Part shown: positions 9,235 through 18,791 of the stretch, piece by piece
Numbering within the stretch: position 1 is the first letter of the stretch
How the letters are laid out: every line of letters starts with the position of its first letter
Source: DASRRB01 sp036732755
Lineage (GTDB): Bacteria; Planctomycetota; B15-G4; SIAN01
DNA: 64,000 bases
Assembly (NCBI GenBank): GCA_036732755.1
Contig: DAINBU010000004.1
Span: 47,515 to 111,514, forward strand
Direction of reading: 5' to 3'
Translations under genes and position numbers: made by a program
The notes under the pieces: generated by a model
The model's database searches: none
What the model saw: the letters and a program-made list of their open reading frames with translations, nothing else
Told to the model about the DNA's origin: nothing

Positions 9235-10627
9235 GGCTCCTCGCGGCGCCGAGCAGGCTCTTGGTGAGCTCGCCGCCGTCGACCAGAAGCTCCTTCAGCG
9301 CGGCGTTCATGTGGGCGTCGGTGACGACCGGGTTCGGCCCCGCGTCGGCGGCGTGGAGCGCCGCCTTGCGCAGGAGCTCGCGCAGGAACGCGGCGCTCAC
9401 GCCGGCCGTCCGCTCGACGAACTTCTCGCGCTCGGCGAGCTGCAGCACGAGGCCGCGCGCGTAGCGGTCGATCAGGCGGCGCCGGCAGGTCGCGTCGGGG
9501 AGCGGCACCTCGATCGCCTGGTCGATGCGGCCCGGGCGCGCCGCGAGCGCGGGCTCGAGCAGGTCGGGGCGATTCGTCGTCAGCACGAAGAGGACGTCGG
9601 CGTCCTCGGAAAGCCCGTCCATCTGGTTCAGGAGCTCGAAGAGGAGCGACGTGCGTCCCGCGTCGGAGTGCGTCCTCTCCTCCGCGACGAGGTCGACGTC
9701 CTCGATCACGACGGTGGACGGCGCGAGCAGGCGTGCGAGGCGGCACGACGGCTCGATCGTCGAGTGACCGCGCCCGGTCAGCACGACCACGGTGCGGTCG
9801 GGCATGCGCGCCGCGAGGTACATCGCCGTGAGCGTCTTCCCGGTCCCGGGCGGCCCGTGCAGCAGGATGCCCCGCTTCAAGTGGCGGCCCATGGCGCGCA
9901 GCCGGTCGCGCAGCTCGCCGAAGCGGACGGTGTGGAGCTCGATCGCGTCGAGCAGCCCGTCCGGCAGGACGATCTCGTCGCGCTGCACGGCGGCGAAGCG
10001 GTGGAATTGGAGCTCGGGCGTGCCGTCGCACCCGAGCGCGAGCGAGATGGCGCGGCCGCGGTAGACGTTGTGCTCCCGCATCGCGGTCCGCAGCTCGGCG
10101 AGCAGCCGTTCCGCCGCGGAGCGGTCGGACGCCATCACCTCGACCTGCAGCACGTCGCGGTAGCCGCGGTCGGTGCCGTGGACGAGGACGACGACGCGCT
10201 CGTCCCGGCGCCGGACGAGGAAGAGGCCGCTCTTCACGCATGCGAGGACGCGGCCCTCGTCGAGCGAGACGTTCACGTACCGGACCGGCCCGATCGACGG
10301 CTCGGGGCCGGGACGAGAGCCCCCACCCGCCGAGAGCAGCGCCGCGAGCGAGAGGCCGTGGTCGCCGTAGGGCGTCGAGACGCCGAACGAATCGCTCTCC
10401 GTGCCCGGAGTCGCGAGCAGCGCCTCGAGCGCGAGATGGAGATTCGGGCGCTCGTGCGGCGCGAACGTCTCGGCGACGACCGGCAGCCGGTCGGGCTCGG
10501 CGCCGACGTGCAGGCGGATCCGCTTGCGGATCTCGGCCTCGCGCTCCGGCGCCTGCGCGACCACCTGATCGAGGAAGCTCTTGAACGACGCGCCGAACTT
10601 CTCCGGATCGAGATCGGGACCGGCCAT
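9218..10627 (-). CDS. AAA family ATPase
   Basis: A 469-residue protein. ATG 10627 is preceded by GGAGAGG, so I prefer it to the longer open frame. An N-terminal region of about 240 residues has no recognisable motif. The AAA core follows: Walker A GPPGTGKT at 258-265, a Walker-B-like VVIEDVD at 306-312, sensor-1 FVLTTNRPDLLEPAL near 347-361 and an RPGRID arginine segment at 364-369. This resembles the CDC48/FtsH-type AAA module, though Walker B reads ED rather than DE. There is no protease motif or membrane segment, so it is probably a soluble unfoldase or remodelling ATPase. The 3' end overlaps repeat copy 2. The partner is unknown. Confidence 0.85.
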   Translation of the reverse strand: MAGPDLDPEKFGASFKSFLDQVVAQAPEREAEIRKRIRLHVGAEPDRLPVVAETFAPHERPNLHLALEALLATPGTESDSFGVSTPYGDHGLSLAALLSAGGGSRPGPEPSIGPVRYVNVSLDEGRVLACVKSGLFLVRRRDERVVVLVHGTDRGYRDVLQVEVMASDRSAAERLLAELRTAMREHNVYRGRAISLALGCDGTPELQFHRFAAVQRDEIVLPDGLLDAIELHTVRFGELRDRLRAMGRHLKRGILLHGPPGTGKTLTAMYLAARMPDRTVVVLTGRGHSTIEPSCRLARLLAPSTVVIEDVDLVAEERTHSDAGRTSLLFELLNQMDGLSEDADVLFVLTTNRPDLLEPALAARPGRIDQAIEVPLPDATCRRRLIDRYARGLVLQLAEREKFVERTAGVSAAFLRELLRKAALHAADAGPNPVVTDAHMNAALKELLVDGGELTKSLLGAARSPTART

Positions 10628-10746
10628 CGTCGCCTCTCCACGCGACCGCGGCGGCTGGACCGGAACGCCCGTCCGTTGGATCGCCGTCGATCGGACCGAC
10701 CATTCAAGGGGGCGCCGATCGCCGGTCAATCGGACTCGTGACGAAC

Positions 10747-10782
10747 GACGCGGCCGGCAGCGTTTCCGCTGCCGGCCGCGTC
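10747..10782 (-). terminator. Strong hairpin, likely terminator
   Basis: A perfect 16-bp stem (GACGCGGCCGGCAGCG with its complement) closes a TTTC loop. It lies about 40 bp after the stop of the small secreted protein gene at 10823 and before the ATPase start. The T-run is poor, so the call rests on stem strength and position. Confidence 0.65.
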
Positions 10783-10822
10783 CCATTTCCCGAGCGCATC
10801 CGCCAGGAAGCGCAGCCGATCG

Positions 10823-11329
10823 TCATCGAGTGGCGACCACGATGTTGCGGGCGAGCGCTGCGGCCATCGCGTCGAGCCGCGTCCGGAGCCTGGCCGCCGC
10901 GTCACCGCTGGTCGAGAGGTTGCCGGGCATCGGGCTGCCGCTGACCGACCTCTCGCGCACCGAGGCGCCGGAACGCACGAGGTAGTTCGCGTCACCGGCC
11001 GCGGCCGCGATCGAGCGGCGCAGCGAGTCGAGCGCGCCGGCGTCGAGCTTGTCGCTCGCGAGCGGGGTCGGGTAGCCCGAGCCGTCGACGAGCCGGATCG
11101 TGCCGTCGACGAAGATCAGGAGGTGGCGCACCGGGACCGCCGGCGCGGAGACCAGGTGGTCGTAGATGATCGGGTGCCACGTGCTCGTCACGCTTCTGTC
11201 GGCGCCGCCGCTCCCGACGCGCATGCCGCCGCCGCCGATCGTCCCGACCTGCGCCTGCGCCGTTCCGCCGAGGAACGCGAGCGCGAGCACGCTGCCGCCG
11301 AACCCGAACGCGAGCTTCATCGTCTTCAT
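10823..11329 (-). CDS. Small secreted hypothetical protein
   Basis: A 168-residue protein starting at ATG 11329 with AAGGAG upstream. The signal peptide is clear: KTMKLAFGFGGSVLALAFLG, cleaved after TAQAQ. The mature part is Gly/Ser/Ala-rich, with HLLIFVDGTIRLVDGSGYP in the middle and a helical, Ala/Arg-rich tail. There are no cysteines and no motif I can name. It lies downstream of an ECF sigma factor gene on the same strand (121 bp gap), so it could be a target or a co-transcribed gene of that factor. The function is unknown. Confidence 0.75.
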   Translation of the reverse strand: MKTMKLAFGFGGSVLALAFLGGTAQAQVGTIGGGGMRVGSGGADRSVTSTWHPIIYDHLVSAPAVPVRHLLIFVDGTIRLVDGSGYPTPLASDKLDAGALDSLRRSIAAAAGDANYLVRSGASVRERSVSGSPMPGNLSTSGDAAARLRTRLDAMAAALARNIVVATR

Positions 11330-11450
11330 GGCTTCGCTCCTTGTCGGTTGCCCTGCCGGAGTCCACTCTCCGGCGATCGACCGGACGGCAGAGAGGAACG
11401 GGGCCCGACGACGAAGCGAACAGGGATTCCGGCAGGCGCGGCGCGGAGCG

Positions 11451-12047
11451 TCACGCGTCGCGCAGCCCCGGGAGCTCCTTGGCGACGTCGACCAGCGCGC
11501 GCTTGATCGCGACGCGGGCGGCGTCGGGAGACGGGAAGCCGCAGTCCTCCGCGATCACGCTCCAGTCGAGGCCGAGCTCGAGCCGCATGGCGAGCCCGTG
11601 GCGCGTCTTCTCCGGCAGCTTCTCCAGCGCCGCGTCGACCGCCGCCGCCGCCTCGTGGTCGACCGCCTCGCCCAGCGGCCCGCGCGCCGGCGCGGCCGGC
11701 GCGACGTTGGTCGCGGTGTCGAGCGGCGTCTCGTGCGCCGCGCCGCGCTTGCGCGCGACGTCGATGAGGTGGTTGCGCGCGAGCGTGCGCGCGAACCACC
11801 AGAACGACCCGATGCCGCGCGGCTCGAAGCGGTCGAGCGCGTTCCAGACCTTGACGCAGACGTCCTGGACGACGTCGTCGACCTCGGTCGCGCCCGGCCG
11901 CAGGCGCGCGCGCACGAACGCCGCGATGCGCGGCCGGTAGCGTTCGAAGAGCGCCTCTCCGGCCGCGCGCTCCCCCTTCCGGACCCGCGCGAGCAGGTCG
12001 CCGGTCTGCAGCAGGTCATTGGGGTCCGACGGTTCCACGCTTCGCAC
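11451..12047 (-). CDS. RNA polymerase ECF sigma factor
   Basis: A 198-residue protein of usual ECF length. Region 2 is clear: LFERYRPRIAAFVRARL, EVDDVVQDVCVKVWNAL, and FWWFARTLARNHLIDVARKR. The region-4 part is LEKLPEKTRHGLAMRLELGL followed by a helix-turn-helix with SPDAARVAIKRALVDVAKEL. An acidic/Ala-rich linker separates the two. It would direct RNA polymerase to a stress or envelope regulon. No anti-sigma gene is adjacent; the neighbours are a small secreted protein downstream and a Gfo/Idh enzyme upstream. The cognate signal is unknown. Confidence 0.88.
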   Translation of the reverse strand: MRSVEPSDPNDLLQTGDLLARVRKGERAAGEALFERYRPRIAAFVRARLRPGATEVDDVVQDVCVKVWNALDRFEPRGIGSFWWFARTLARNHLIDVARKRGAAHETPLDTATNVAPAAPARGPLGEAVDHEAAAAVDAALEKLPEKTRHGLAMRLELGLDWSVIAEDCGFPSPDAARVAIKRALVDVAKELPGLRDA

Positions 12048-12071
12048 CTCGTCCGGTGCCGCGCGTCATTC

Positions 12072-12122
12072 CACGTTACGTCCCTGGCCACGTCACGTCC
12101 CTGGCCGCGTCACGTCCCCGGC
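12072..12122 (+). repeat. Three tandem 17-bp repeats
   Basis: Three consecutive units, CACGTTACGTCCCTGGC, CACGTCACGTCCCTGGC and CGCGTCACGTCCCCGGC, lie between the Gfo/Idh stop and the ECF start. The third unit contains the stop codon of the Gfo/Idh gene. Confidence 0.85.
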
Positions 12123-13150
12123 GTCTTCTTCACGGTCACGCTGCGGCCGCTCTTCGCCGCCTCCTCGATCGCGAAGCAGATCTCGTGGACGTGCGCGCAG
12201 TGGTTCAGGTCGTTGTGCGGGCGCCGGCCCGCGCGGATGCAGGCGACGAACTCCTCGAACTGTCCCTGATACGGATGGTGCTCGACCTTGCCCGAATCGG
12301 GCAGGTCGGTGGCGACGGTGGTCCAGCCGGTCTGGCCGGGCCACGTCGTGGTGAAGATCTTGTCGTCGACGATGGAGCCTTTCACCCCCTGCAGCCGGAT
12401 CGGGAGCGAATAGGGGCCGCGGCACTCGATGCTGGTGTGGACGCAGCCGGTAGCGCCGTCGTCGAAGCGCAGCAGGGCCGTGGAGTTCGGCGCGTACTCG
12501 TACTTCAGGGGGTTCGTCTTCGAGGTGTTCTTCATCGCGGAGACGGCGACGACGCGCCGCTCCATGAACCAGAGCAGCGCGTCGATCGCGTGGCAGCCGG
12601 CGGTCAGCTCGGCCGAGCCGCCGAGCTCCTTCTTGATGTTCCAGGCCCACTGGCGGTACCACGGCCCGCAGCCGTGGCTGTAGCCCACCTCGCCATAGAA
12701 GAGGTCGCCGAGCAGCCCCTGCGCGAGCAGCGCCTTGATGTTCTGGAAGAGGCCGCTCCAACGCAGCTCGAAGCAGACGCTGGTGAGCACGCCGGCGGCG
12801 TTCACGGCGGCGACCATCTGCTTCAGCGCCGCCGGGTCGAGCGCGACCGGCTTCTCGATCACGACGTGCTTGCCGGCCTTCGCGGCGGCAATCGTCTCCG
12901 CGGGATGGCGGTCGTGCGGCGTCGCCAGCACGACGACGTCGAGCTCCTTCACGGCGAGGAACTTCTTCAGGTCGTCGCACGGCGCCGCGTCGGCGAGCCC
13001 CTTCTCGGCGATGAAGCGGCGCGCGTTCGCCTCGAAGCGCGAGCAGACCGCGACGACGCGCGTGCCGGCGGTGCGCCGGAAGTTGTCGGCGTGCGCGCCG
13101 GCGACCCAGCCGGTCCCGACGATCCCGATCCCCAGCGTGCGTTCCGCCAC
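12110..13150 (-). CDS. Gfo/Idh/MocA family oxidoreductase (cytoplasmic)
   Basis: A 346-residue protein. The start is GTG 13150, supported by GGGAGGT six bases upstream. The Rossmann motif IGIVGTGWVAGAH is near residues 8-20, EKP at 99-101, and GCHAIDALLWF holds the catalytic-type His. There is no signal peptide, so unlike the enzyme at 5532 it acts in the cytoplasm. The C-terminal fold VEHHPYQGQFEEFVACIRAG is typical of the family. The likely reaction is NAD(P)-dependent oxidation or reduction of a sugar or cyclitol; the substrate is not readable. The LOG gene lies 46 bp upstream on the same strand. Confidence 0.9.
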   Translation of the reverse strand: MAERTLGIGIVGTGWVAGAHADNFRRTAGTRVVAVCSRFEANARRFIAEKGLADAAPCDDLKKFLAVKELDVVVLATPHDRHPAETIAAAKAGKHVVIEKPVALDPAALKQMVAAVNAAGVLTSVCFELRWSGLFQNIKALLAQGLLGDLFYGEVGYSHGCGPWYRQWAWNIKKELGGSAELTAGCHAIDALLWFMERRVVAVSAMKNTSKTNPLKYEYAPNSTALLRFDDGATGCVHTSIECRGPYSLPIRLQGVKGSIVDDKIFTTTWPGQTGWTTVATDLPDSGKVEHHPYQGQFEEFVACIRAGRRPHNDLNHCAHVHEICFAIEEAAKSGRSVTVKKTPGT

Positions 13151-13196
13151 CGGCCTACCTCCCGCCGTCGTCCCGCCGTCGTCTGGCCCGCCGCGC

Positions 13197-14048
13197 TCAG
13201 CCGCGCGGCCCCTCCGGATGGTCCGCGTACCAGGTCTGGATCGTCGCCCACGCCTGCTCCGCCGTCTCGGCGAAGCTGAAGAGGTCGAGGTCCTCGGCCG
13301 CGATCATTCCCTCGCCGACCAGGAAGTCGAAGTCGATCAGCTTCTCCCAGTACTCCCGGCAGACGAGCACGCACGGCATCTTCGAGATCTTGCGCGTCTG
13401 GATCAGCGTCAGCGATTCGAACATCTCGTCGAGCGTCCCGAATCCGCCCGGGAAGAAGACCAGCGCGCGCGCCCGCATCAGGAAGTGCATCTTCCTCATC
13501 GCGAAATAGTGGAAGTCGAAGCAGAGGTCGGGGTGGATGTAGGGATTGGGCTTCTGCTCGAACGGCAGCATGATGTTGAGGCCGATCGACTTGGCGCCGA
13601 CCTCGTCCGCGCCGCGGTTCGCGGCCTCCATGATCCCGGGCCCGCCGCCGGTGATCATCACGTAGTCGCACCGCTTCCCGACCTGGCACGACTGCGAGAC
13701 CAGCGACGCGAACTTGCGCGCCTCGTCGTACCAGCCCGAGTAGGTCGCGAGCCGGCGCGCCGCCGCGAGCCGCTGCTGCGCCACGGCGTCCTGCGACTTC
13801 GCGCTCGCCCGCGCCTCCGCCTCGGCGACGAAGCGCGCCGCGTCCTCCGGCGCCGGCACGCGCGCACTCCCGAACACGACGATCGTCGAGATCACCCCCT
13901 GCTCGCGCATCAGCAGGTCGGGCTTCAGGAGCTCGAGCTGCAACCGGACCGGCCGCAGCTCCGGCCGCGCGAGGAACGGGATGTCGCGCTCCGCGAGCAC
14001 GAAGCTCGACGAGTCCTGCTGGGCAGTGCGGTCGGGTCGACGCGGCAT
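13197..14048 (-). CDS. LOG family protein (cytokinin riboside 5'-monophosphate phosphoribohydrolase-like)
   Basis: A 283-residue protein starting at ATG 14048 after GGGGGAG. It carries both LOG hallmarks: GGGPGIMEAANRGA from residue 134 and PGGFGTLDE at 200-208. LOG enzymes hydrolyse nucleoside 5'-monophosphates to base and ribose 5-phosphate; older annotations call them lysine decarboxylases. An N-terminal extension of about 50 residues precedes the Rossmann core (ISTIVVFGSARV), as in the longer LOG subgroup. The first 74 codons plus upstream DNA (13827-14084) are duplicated almost perfectly at 22947-23204. Confidence 0.9.
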   Translation of the reverse strand: MPRRPDRTAQQDSSSFVLAERDIPFLARPELRPVRLQLELLKPDLLMREQGVISTIVVFGSARVPAPEDAARFVAEAEARASAKSQDAVAQQRLAAARRLATYSGWYDEARKFASLVSQSCQVGKRCDYVMITGGGPGIMEAANRGADEVGAKSIGLNIMLPFEQKPNPYIHPDLCFDFHYFAMRKMHFLMRARALVFFPGGFGTLDEMFESLTLIQTRKISKMPCVLVCREYWEKLIDFDFLVGEGMIAAEDLDLFSFAETAEQAWATIQTWYADHPEGPRG

Positions 14049-14084
14049 GGCTCCCCCACGGGCGAAGTCGGGGCGGGGACTCTA
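13827..14084 (-). repeat. 258-bp duplicated block, source copy (5' end of LOG gene)
   Basis: This block is identical to 22947-23204 except for one base (A at 13866, G at 22986). It spans the LOG promoter side, ribosome binding site and the first 74 codons. The match ends sharply at both sides. Confidence 0.95.
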
Positions 14085-14310
14085 TCGCCCGCGGCGGGCG
14101 GTCGGTCGCGAGCCCCGGACGCCCTTCATCGAGGTGTGTGACAAGACTCCTTCGCTCCGGCGCTCCGCAGCTCGTCGCGCGCGCCCGCGCCCGATCCTCA
14201 GGATTCGCCGCGAATTCGCGCTCCGGCCTCAATGAAGAGGTTGGAGCGCACGAAGCGAGTGGCGTTCACCCGTCCGTGCCCTCATGTGTCTTCAGGAAGG
14301 GAGGTTCGTC

Positions 14311-14739
14311 ATGACGCGGATTCGCATTTCGGCCATCGCCTCGCTGGCGATCGTCTGCCTGGCAGCCGTGATTCCGTTGCGGTCGGCGCTGTCGCATCCG
14401 GCCGCGCTGGACAATCCGTACGCGGGGTCGTGGGCCGGACCCTACACGTACATTCCGAACGAATTCACTGGCTACCAGGAATTCACGGTCACGGATGAGG
14501 GTGTGACCGAGGGGACGTTCGGACCCCTCGACGGTCCGCCTGCGGGATGGTTCCGGGGCGTGATCCTCAGCGACGGGTCGTTTCACGCCGTCGGGCACGG
14601 AGAGGTTCCCGGCCCGGGCTCGTCGGGACAGGAAGTGGACGGCACGGTGTCGATCGACTCCCGAGGTCACATGCTGATGGAGTTCGGCCCGCGGCCGGAC
14701 AACGTCACCGACTTCACGGGGGACATGACGCTGCAGTAG
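14311..14739 (+). CDS. Small secreted hypothetical protein
   Basis: A 142-residue protein. ATG 14311 is preceded by AGGAAGGGAGG, which favours it over the in-frame ATG at 14284. The signal peptide is RIRISAIASLAIVCLAAVI. The mature part is Gly/Asp/Thr-rich (NPYAGSWAGPYTYIPNEF, then GTFGPLDGPPAGWFRGVILS), reading as a small beta-barrel or lipocalin-like domain in which a ligand pocket would be plausible. There are no cysteines after the signal and no named domain that I recognise. A strong hairpin follows 17 bp after the stop. Confidence 0.75.
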   Translation: MTRIRISAIASLAIVCLAAVIPLRSALSHPAALDNPYAGSWAGPYTYIPNEFTGYQEFTVTDEGVTEGTFGPLDGPPAGWFRGVILSDGSFHAVGHGEVPGPGSSGQEVDGTVSIDSRGHMLMEFGPRPDNVTDFTGDMTLQ

Positions 14740-14755
14740 TCCAGGCGTTGGTCGC

Positions 14756-14791
14756 GCCGCGCCCATGCACGAGGCCGTGCGTGGGCGCGGC
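14756..14791 (+). terminator. Strong hairpin, likely terminator
   Basis: A 16-bp stem with one G-T pair (GCCGCGCCCATGCACG with its complement) closes the loop AGGC, just after the stop at 14739. It contains the earliest in-frame ATG of the following kinase gene, which argues against that early start. Confidence 0.7.
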
Positions 14792-14920
14792 CGCCCTCAG
14801 CCACGGTTCGAGATGGAGAGAGGGTGGCCCGCGCGTGAGCGCGCCGTTCGGTGTACAAGGGTCGTTCCTCGCGCGATGAATCCATCTCCGCGCGGGACGG
14901 CCAGCGACGGGAGTAGTGCA

Positions 14921-17900
14921 ATGCGTATCCCGGACGGGTCGAGCTCCACCGACGGCGACGATGCGCTCGATGACGGACTGCGCGCCGCATTCGTGCCCGT
15001 GAGCGATGCCGGGCGACCGAGGGTCCGGGAGATCGTCGCTCGAATCGCCGGCAGCGCCCCGCAGGTGAATCTGCGCGGACCCGACTTCGAACACACGCCG
15101 ATCGTAGACGCGAATTCGCCGGAGGCGCGCTCGCTGCCGCTCGGCCGCGGCTCCTACCAGATCCTCGGCGAGATCGCGCGGGGCGGGATGGGGGTGATCC
15201 TGCGCGGCCACGACCAGGACCTCGGTCGCGACATCGCGATGAAGGTGCTGCACAAGGACCTTTCCCGTCGCGCCGACATCCTGCAGCGCTTCGTGGAGGA
15301 GGCGCAGATCGGAGGCCAGCTCCAGCATCCCGGCGTCGTCCCGGTCTACGAGCTCGGGCTGATGGCCGACGAGCGGCCTTACTTCACGATGAAGCTCGTG
15401 AAGGGACGCACGCTCGCGGCGCTGCTCGCCGAGCGGCCGAAACCCGATCTCGACCGCCGCAAGCTCCTCGAGGTCTTCGAAGCCGTGTGCCAGACGGTCG
15501 CCTACGCCCACTCGCGCGGCGTGATCCACCGCGACTTGAAGCCCTCGAACGTGATGGTCGGCGCGTTCGGCGAAGTGCAGGTCGTCGATTGGGGCCTGGC
15601 GAAGGTCCTGCACCACGGCGGCACCGCCGACGAACTGCGCGCGAAGGCGGCCCATGAGTCGAGCTCGATCATCGCGACCGTGCGCAGCGACCCGAACCAG
15701 CGGGGCTCCGACTCGGTCGCGGGCTCGGTGATGGGGACGCCGGCGTACATGTCGCCGGAACAAGCGCGGGGCGAAGTCGACCGGCTCGACGAACGAGGCG
15801 ATGTCTTCAGCCTCGGCGCGATCCTCTGCGAGATCCTCACGGGAACGCCGCCGTTTCCCGGCGAGCGCGACGTCGCGCTGACGCGCGGAGCAAACGCAGA
15901 GCTCGGCGAGACGCTCGAACGCGTCGATGGATGCGGTGCCGACGCCGACCTGATCGACCTCTGCAAGCACTGCTTGATGCCGAATCCCTCGGAGCGGCCG
16001 CGCAGCGCCGAAGTGCTCGCGCAACGGCTCCACGCCCATCTCGTTTCGGTCGAGGAGCGCGCGCGGCGGGCGCAGATCGCGGCGGCGCAGGCGCAGGTCC
16101 GGGCGTACGAGGAGCGCAAGGCGAGGAAGCTCACCCTCGCGCTCGCCATCTCGGTACTCGCGACGGTGCTTCTCGGCGGCGGAGGATGGCTCGCGTTCGA
16201 ACAGCGTGCGCGACATCGTCGCCTCGAAACGGAGCAGTCGGTGGTCGCGTCGCTCGCCGACGCAGCGCTGGCGCGCGGCCGTCAGGACTGGCCCGCAGCG
16301 AAAGCGGCGGTCGCACGGGCGCAGGCTCGACTCGAAGGCGAGGAGGCGGGCGACTCCCTGAAACGAAGGGTCGCCGATGACGCATCGGCCATCCGGAGCG
16401 AGTCCGAATCCGCAGAGGCGGCGGCAGCGCTCGCGATCGACAACGAACGACTCGTGGACCAGCTCCAGGACATCCGCCAACCTGAAGGCGACGGAATCCG
16501 GCCGACGGATGTGTACACGACCGACTTCGCTGCGCTCGATCGGACGTATTCCGATCTGTTCGCGCGCCACGGGCTCCGTCCCGATGAAGAGTCAGTCGAC
16601 ATCGCGGCGGCGGCGTTCCGGGCGCGCGGGATCGGGCCCGAGCTCGCGGCCGCGCTCGACGAGTGGGCGTCCGTGCGTCGCGAGGCCGCGGACGAACCCG
16701 GCGCCATCCGGCTGCGGCGGATCGCGGAGCACATCGACCCCGACTCGGGTCGGCAGCATCTCCGCGAGGCGATGTCGTCGAAGGATCTGGCGGCCTTGCG
16801 CGCGGTCGCGTCGGCTCCCGACCTCGCGTCGCAGCCCGCGACGACGCTGCGCCTGCTCGGCGGTGCACTCGGTGCCGCGGGCGATCGCGAATCCTCGCTC
16901 TCCGTCCTGCGTCTCGCGCGTCGTGAACATCCCGACGACTTCGTCCTCGCGATGCTGCTGGCGCGCGCGGAATTCGCGATCGGTCCGGAGAAGGCACCCG
17001 AAGCGGCGCGGCATCTCACCGCCGCGCTCGCGCTGCGACCCGACAGCATCGAGGCGTGGCACGAGCTCGGCCGCGCACTCGCTGCCATGGAGGGGACGCA
17101 CGAGGCGGCGCTCGATCTCCTCCGCCGCGCCGCCGCGCACTGGCCACGGGACGGACATTTTCACTACCACATCGCCCTCGTCCTGCAGAACGACGGCGAC
17201 GACAAGGCGTCACTCCGGGAGTGCCGGCTCTCGATCGAAGCGGATCCCAACTACGCTCCCGCGCATAATGCCCTCGGCAACGCCCTGATGGCGCACGGCG
17301 ACGTGGCGGGTGCAATCGCTGCCTACCGGCGCGCGATCGAAGTCGACCCCAAGCATGCTCCGGCGCACTCCAATCTGGGTGTAGTACTGGTCAGATGTCG
17401 GGATGATCTCGCAGGCGGCATCGCGGAGATCCAGCTCGCGATCAAACTCGACCCGAAATACGCCAGGGCGCATGCCAACCTCGCGTTGGCCCTGCAAGCG
17501 AGCCGCGACCTGCCCGGTGCAATCGCGGAGTGTCGTCTCGCGATTGCGCTCGATCCGGACCTCGCCGTTGCGCACTTCAATCTCGGCGTCAATCTCCTGG
17601 AGAGCGGCGACGCGGCGGGCGCGATCCCCGCCTACCGTCGCGCGATCGAACTCGACCCGAAGTGCGCAGACGCCTACTGCAGCCTCGGCAATGCCCTCTT
17701 GAGGCAGCGCGACGTGGCGGGCGCAATCGCCGCGTGCCGGCTTGCGGTCGAACTCGACGGGACTTTTGCGAAGGCGCACCACAACCTCGGGCAGGCTCTC
17801 GCCGCGGGCGGCAACGCTCGCGCTGCGATCGAGGCCTACCAACGGGCGATCGAGCTCGGCCTGGACGATCCAGTGGTCCACACGAACCTCGGGAATGCGT

Positions 17901-18787
17901 TCTATGAACTGGACGATCTGCCGCACGCCGTTGCCGAGTACCGGCGCGCAATCGACCGCAACGCGAAACTCGCGCTGCCGCACAACAACCTCGCGCTCGC
18001 CTTGCTGCAGCAGCAGGACATTTCGGGAGCCATCGACGAGTGCCACCGCGCTCTCGAGATCGACCCGAAACTGTCTCTAGCGCACTACAACCTCGGCAAG
18101 GCGCTCCGCGCTAAGGGCGACGTCCCGGGCGCGATCGCGTCGTGTCTCCGTGCCATCGAGCTCGATCCGCAGCTCGCTGGGGCATTCAACACGCTCGGGA
18201 ACGCGTACATGCAAGGCGGTCAGCCGGCCAAGGCGATCGCGGCCTTCCGGCGCGCCATCGAACTCAGGCCGATGGATGAGCTTTATCGCAGCAACCTCAC
18301 CATCAATATGGCAGAGCAGGGGGACATCGGTGGCGCGATCACCGCGTACCGCGAGTGGATTGCCGCTCTTCCTGACTCCGTGTCGGCGCTCAACTCCTTC
18401 GCCTGGCTGCTCGCGACCTGCCCGGACGAGAAGTTCCGGAATCCCGAGGAGGCGGTTCGCCTGGCTAGCCGCGCCGTCGAGCTCGCCCCGAAGGAGGGCA
18501 ACTCGTGGAACACGCTCGGGGTCGCGCTCTGCCGGCAGGGCGAGCACCTCAAGTGTGTCGATGCATTGCGCCATTCGATGGAGCTGCGCAAGGGCGGTGA
18601 TGCCAACGACTGGCTGTTCCTCGCGATCTCCCTGCAAAGCTCGGGGAATGCGGACGAGGCGAAGCGGTGGTACCAGCAGTCGGTCGACTGGCTCGCGAAG
18701 CAGCCCTCCGTGAGCGACGAGTTGCAGCGCTTTCGGGAGGAGGCAGCGCGCGTGCTCGGCATCGAGAAGGCGCCGAGGAACCGGTGA
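14921..18787 (+). CDS. Membrane Ser/Thr protein kinase with TPR-repeat C-terminus
   Basis: A 1288-residue protein. ATG 14921 is favoured by GGGAG upstream and by the hairpin covering the earlier start. The kinase domain spans about residues 78-375: Gly loop GEIARGGMGV, Lys108 in IAMKVL, HRDLKPSN at 203-210, DWG 223-225 in place of DFG, and TPAYMSPEQARG. A coiled segment and one membrane helix (about 404-425) follow. From about residue 690 to the end there are many 34-residue TPR units of the kind 'A.A..NLG.AL...GD..GAI..YRRAIELDP'. The kinase would be cytoplasmic and the TPR array outside the membrane. The ECF sigma gene starts 4 bp after the stop, the well-known planctomycete kinase-ECF arrangement, so the pair probably forms one signalling route. 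Confidence 0.92.
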   Translation: MRIPDGSSSTDGDDALDDGLRAAFVPVSDAGRPRVREIVARIAGSAPQVNLRGPDFEHTPIVDANSPEARSLPLGRGSYQILGEIARGGMGVILRGHDQDLGRDIAMKVLHKDLSRRADILQRFVEEAQIGGQLQHPGVVPVYELGLMADERPYFTMKLVKGRTLAALLAERPKPDLDRRKLLEVFEAVCQTVAYAHSRGVIHRDLKPSNVMVGAFGEVQVVDWGLAKVLHHGGTADELRAKAAHESSSIIATVRSDPNQRGSDSVAGSVMGTPAYMSPEQARGEVDRLDERGDVFSLGAILCEILTGTPPFPGERDVALTRGANAELGETLERVDGCGADADLIDLCKHCLMPNPSERPRSAEVLAQRLHAHLVSVEERARRAQIAAAQAQVRAYEERKARKLTLALAISVLATVLLGGGGWLAFEQRARHRRLETEQSVVASLADAALARGRQDWPAAKAAVARAQARLEGEEAGDSLKRRVADDASAIRSESESAEAAAALAIDNERLVDQLQDIRQPEGDGIRPTDVYTTDFAALDRTYSDLFARHGLRPDEESVDIAAAAFRARGIGPELAAALDEWASVRREAADEPGAIRLRRIAEHIDPDSGRQHLREAMSSKDLAALRAVASAPDLASQPATTLRLLGGALGAAGDRESSLSVLRLARREHPDDFVLAMLLARAEFAIGPEKAPEAARHLTAALALRPDSIEAWHELGRALAAMEGTHEAALDLLRRAAAHWPRDGHFHYHIALVLQNDGDDKASLRECRLSIEADPNYAPAHNALGNALMAHGDVAGAIAAYRRAIEVDPKHAPAHSNLGVVLVRCRDDLAGGIAEIQLAIKLDPKYARAHANLALALQASRDLPGAIAECRLAIALDPDLAVAHFNLGVNLLESGDAAGAIPAYRRAIELDPKCADAYCSLGNALLRQRDVAGAIAACRLAVELDGTFAKAHHNLGQALAAGGNARAAIEAYQRAIELGLDDPVVHTNLGNAFYELDDLPHAVAEYRRAIDRNAKLALPHNNLALALLQQQDISGAIDECHRALEIDPKLSLAHYNLGKALRAKGDVPGAIASCLRAIELDPQLAGAFNTLGNAYMQGGQPAKAIAAFRRAIELRPMDELYRSNLTINMAEQGDIGGAITAYREWIAALPDSVSALNSFAWLLATCPDEKFRNPEEAVRLASRAVELAPKEGNSWNTLGVALCRQGEHLKCVDALRHSMELRKGGDANDWLFLAISLQSSGNADEAKRWYQQSVDWLAKQPSVSDELQRFREEAARVLGIEKAPRNR

Positions 18788-18791
18788 GAGA

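Noticed and set aside
12072..12122. CRISPR array
   Set aside because: The three 17-bp units are directly adjacent without spacers, so this is a minisatellite.
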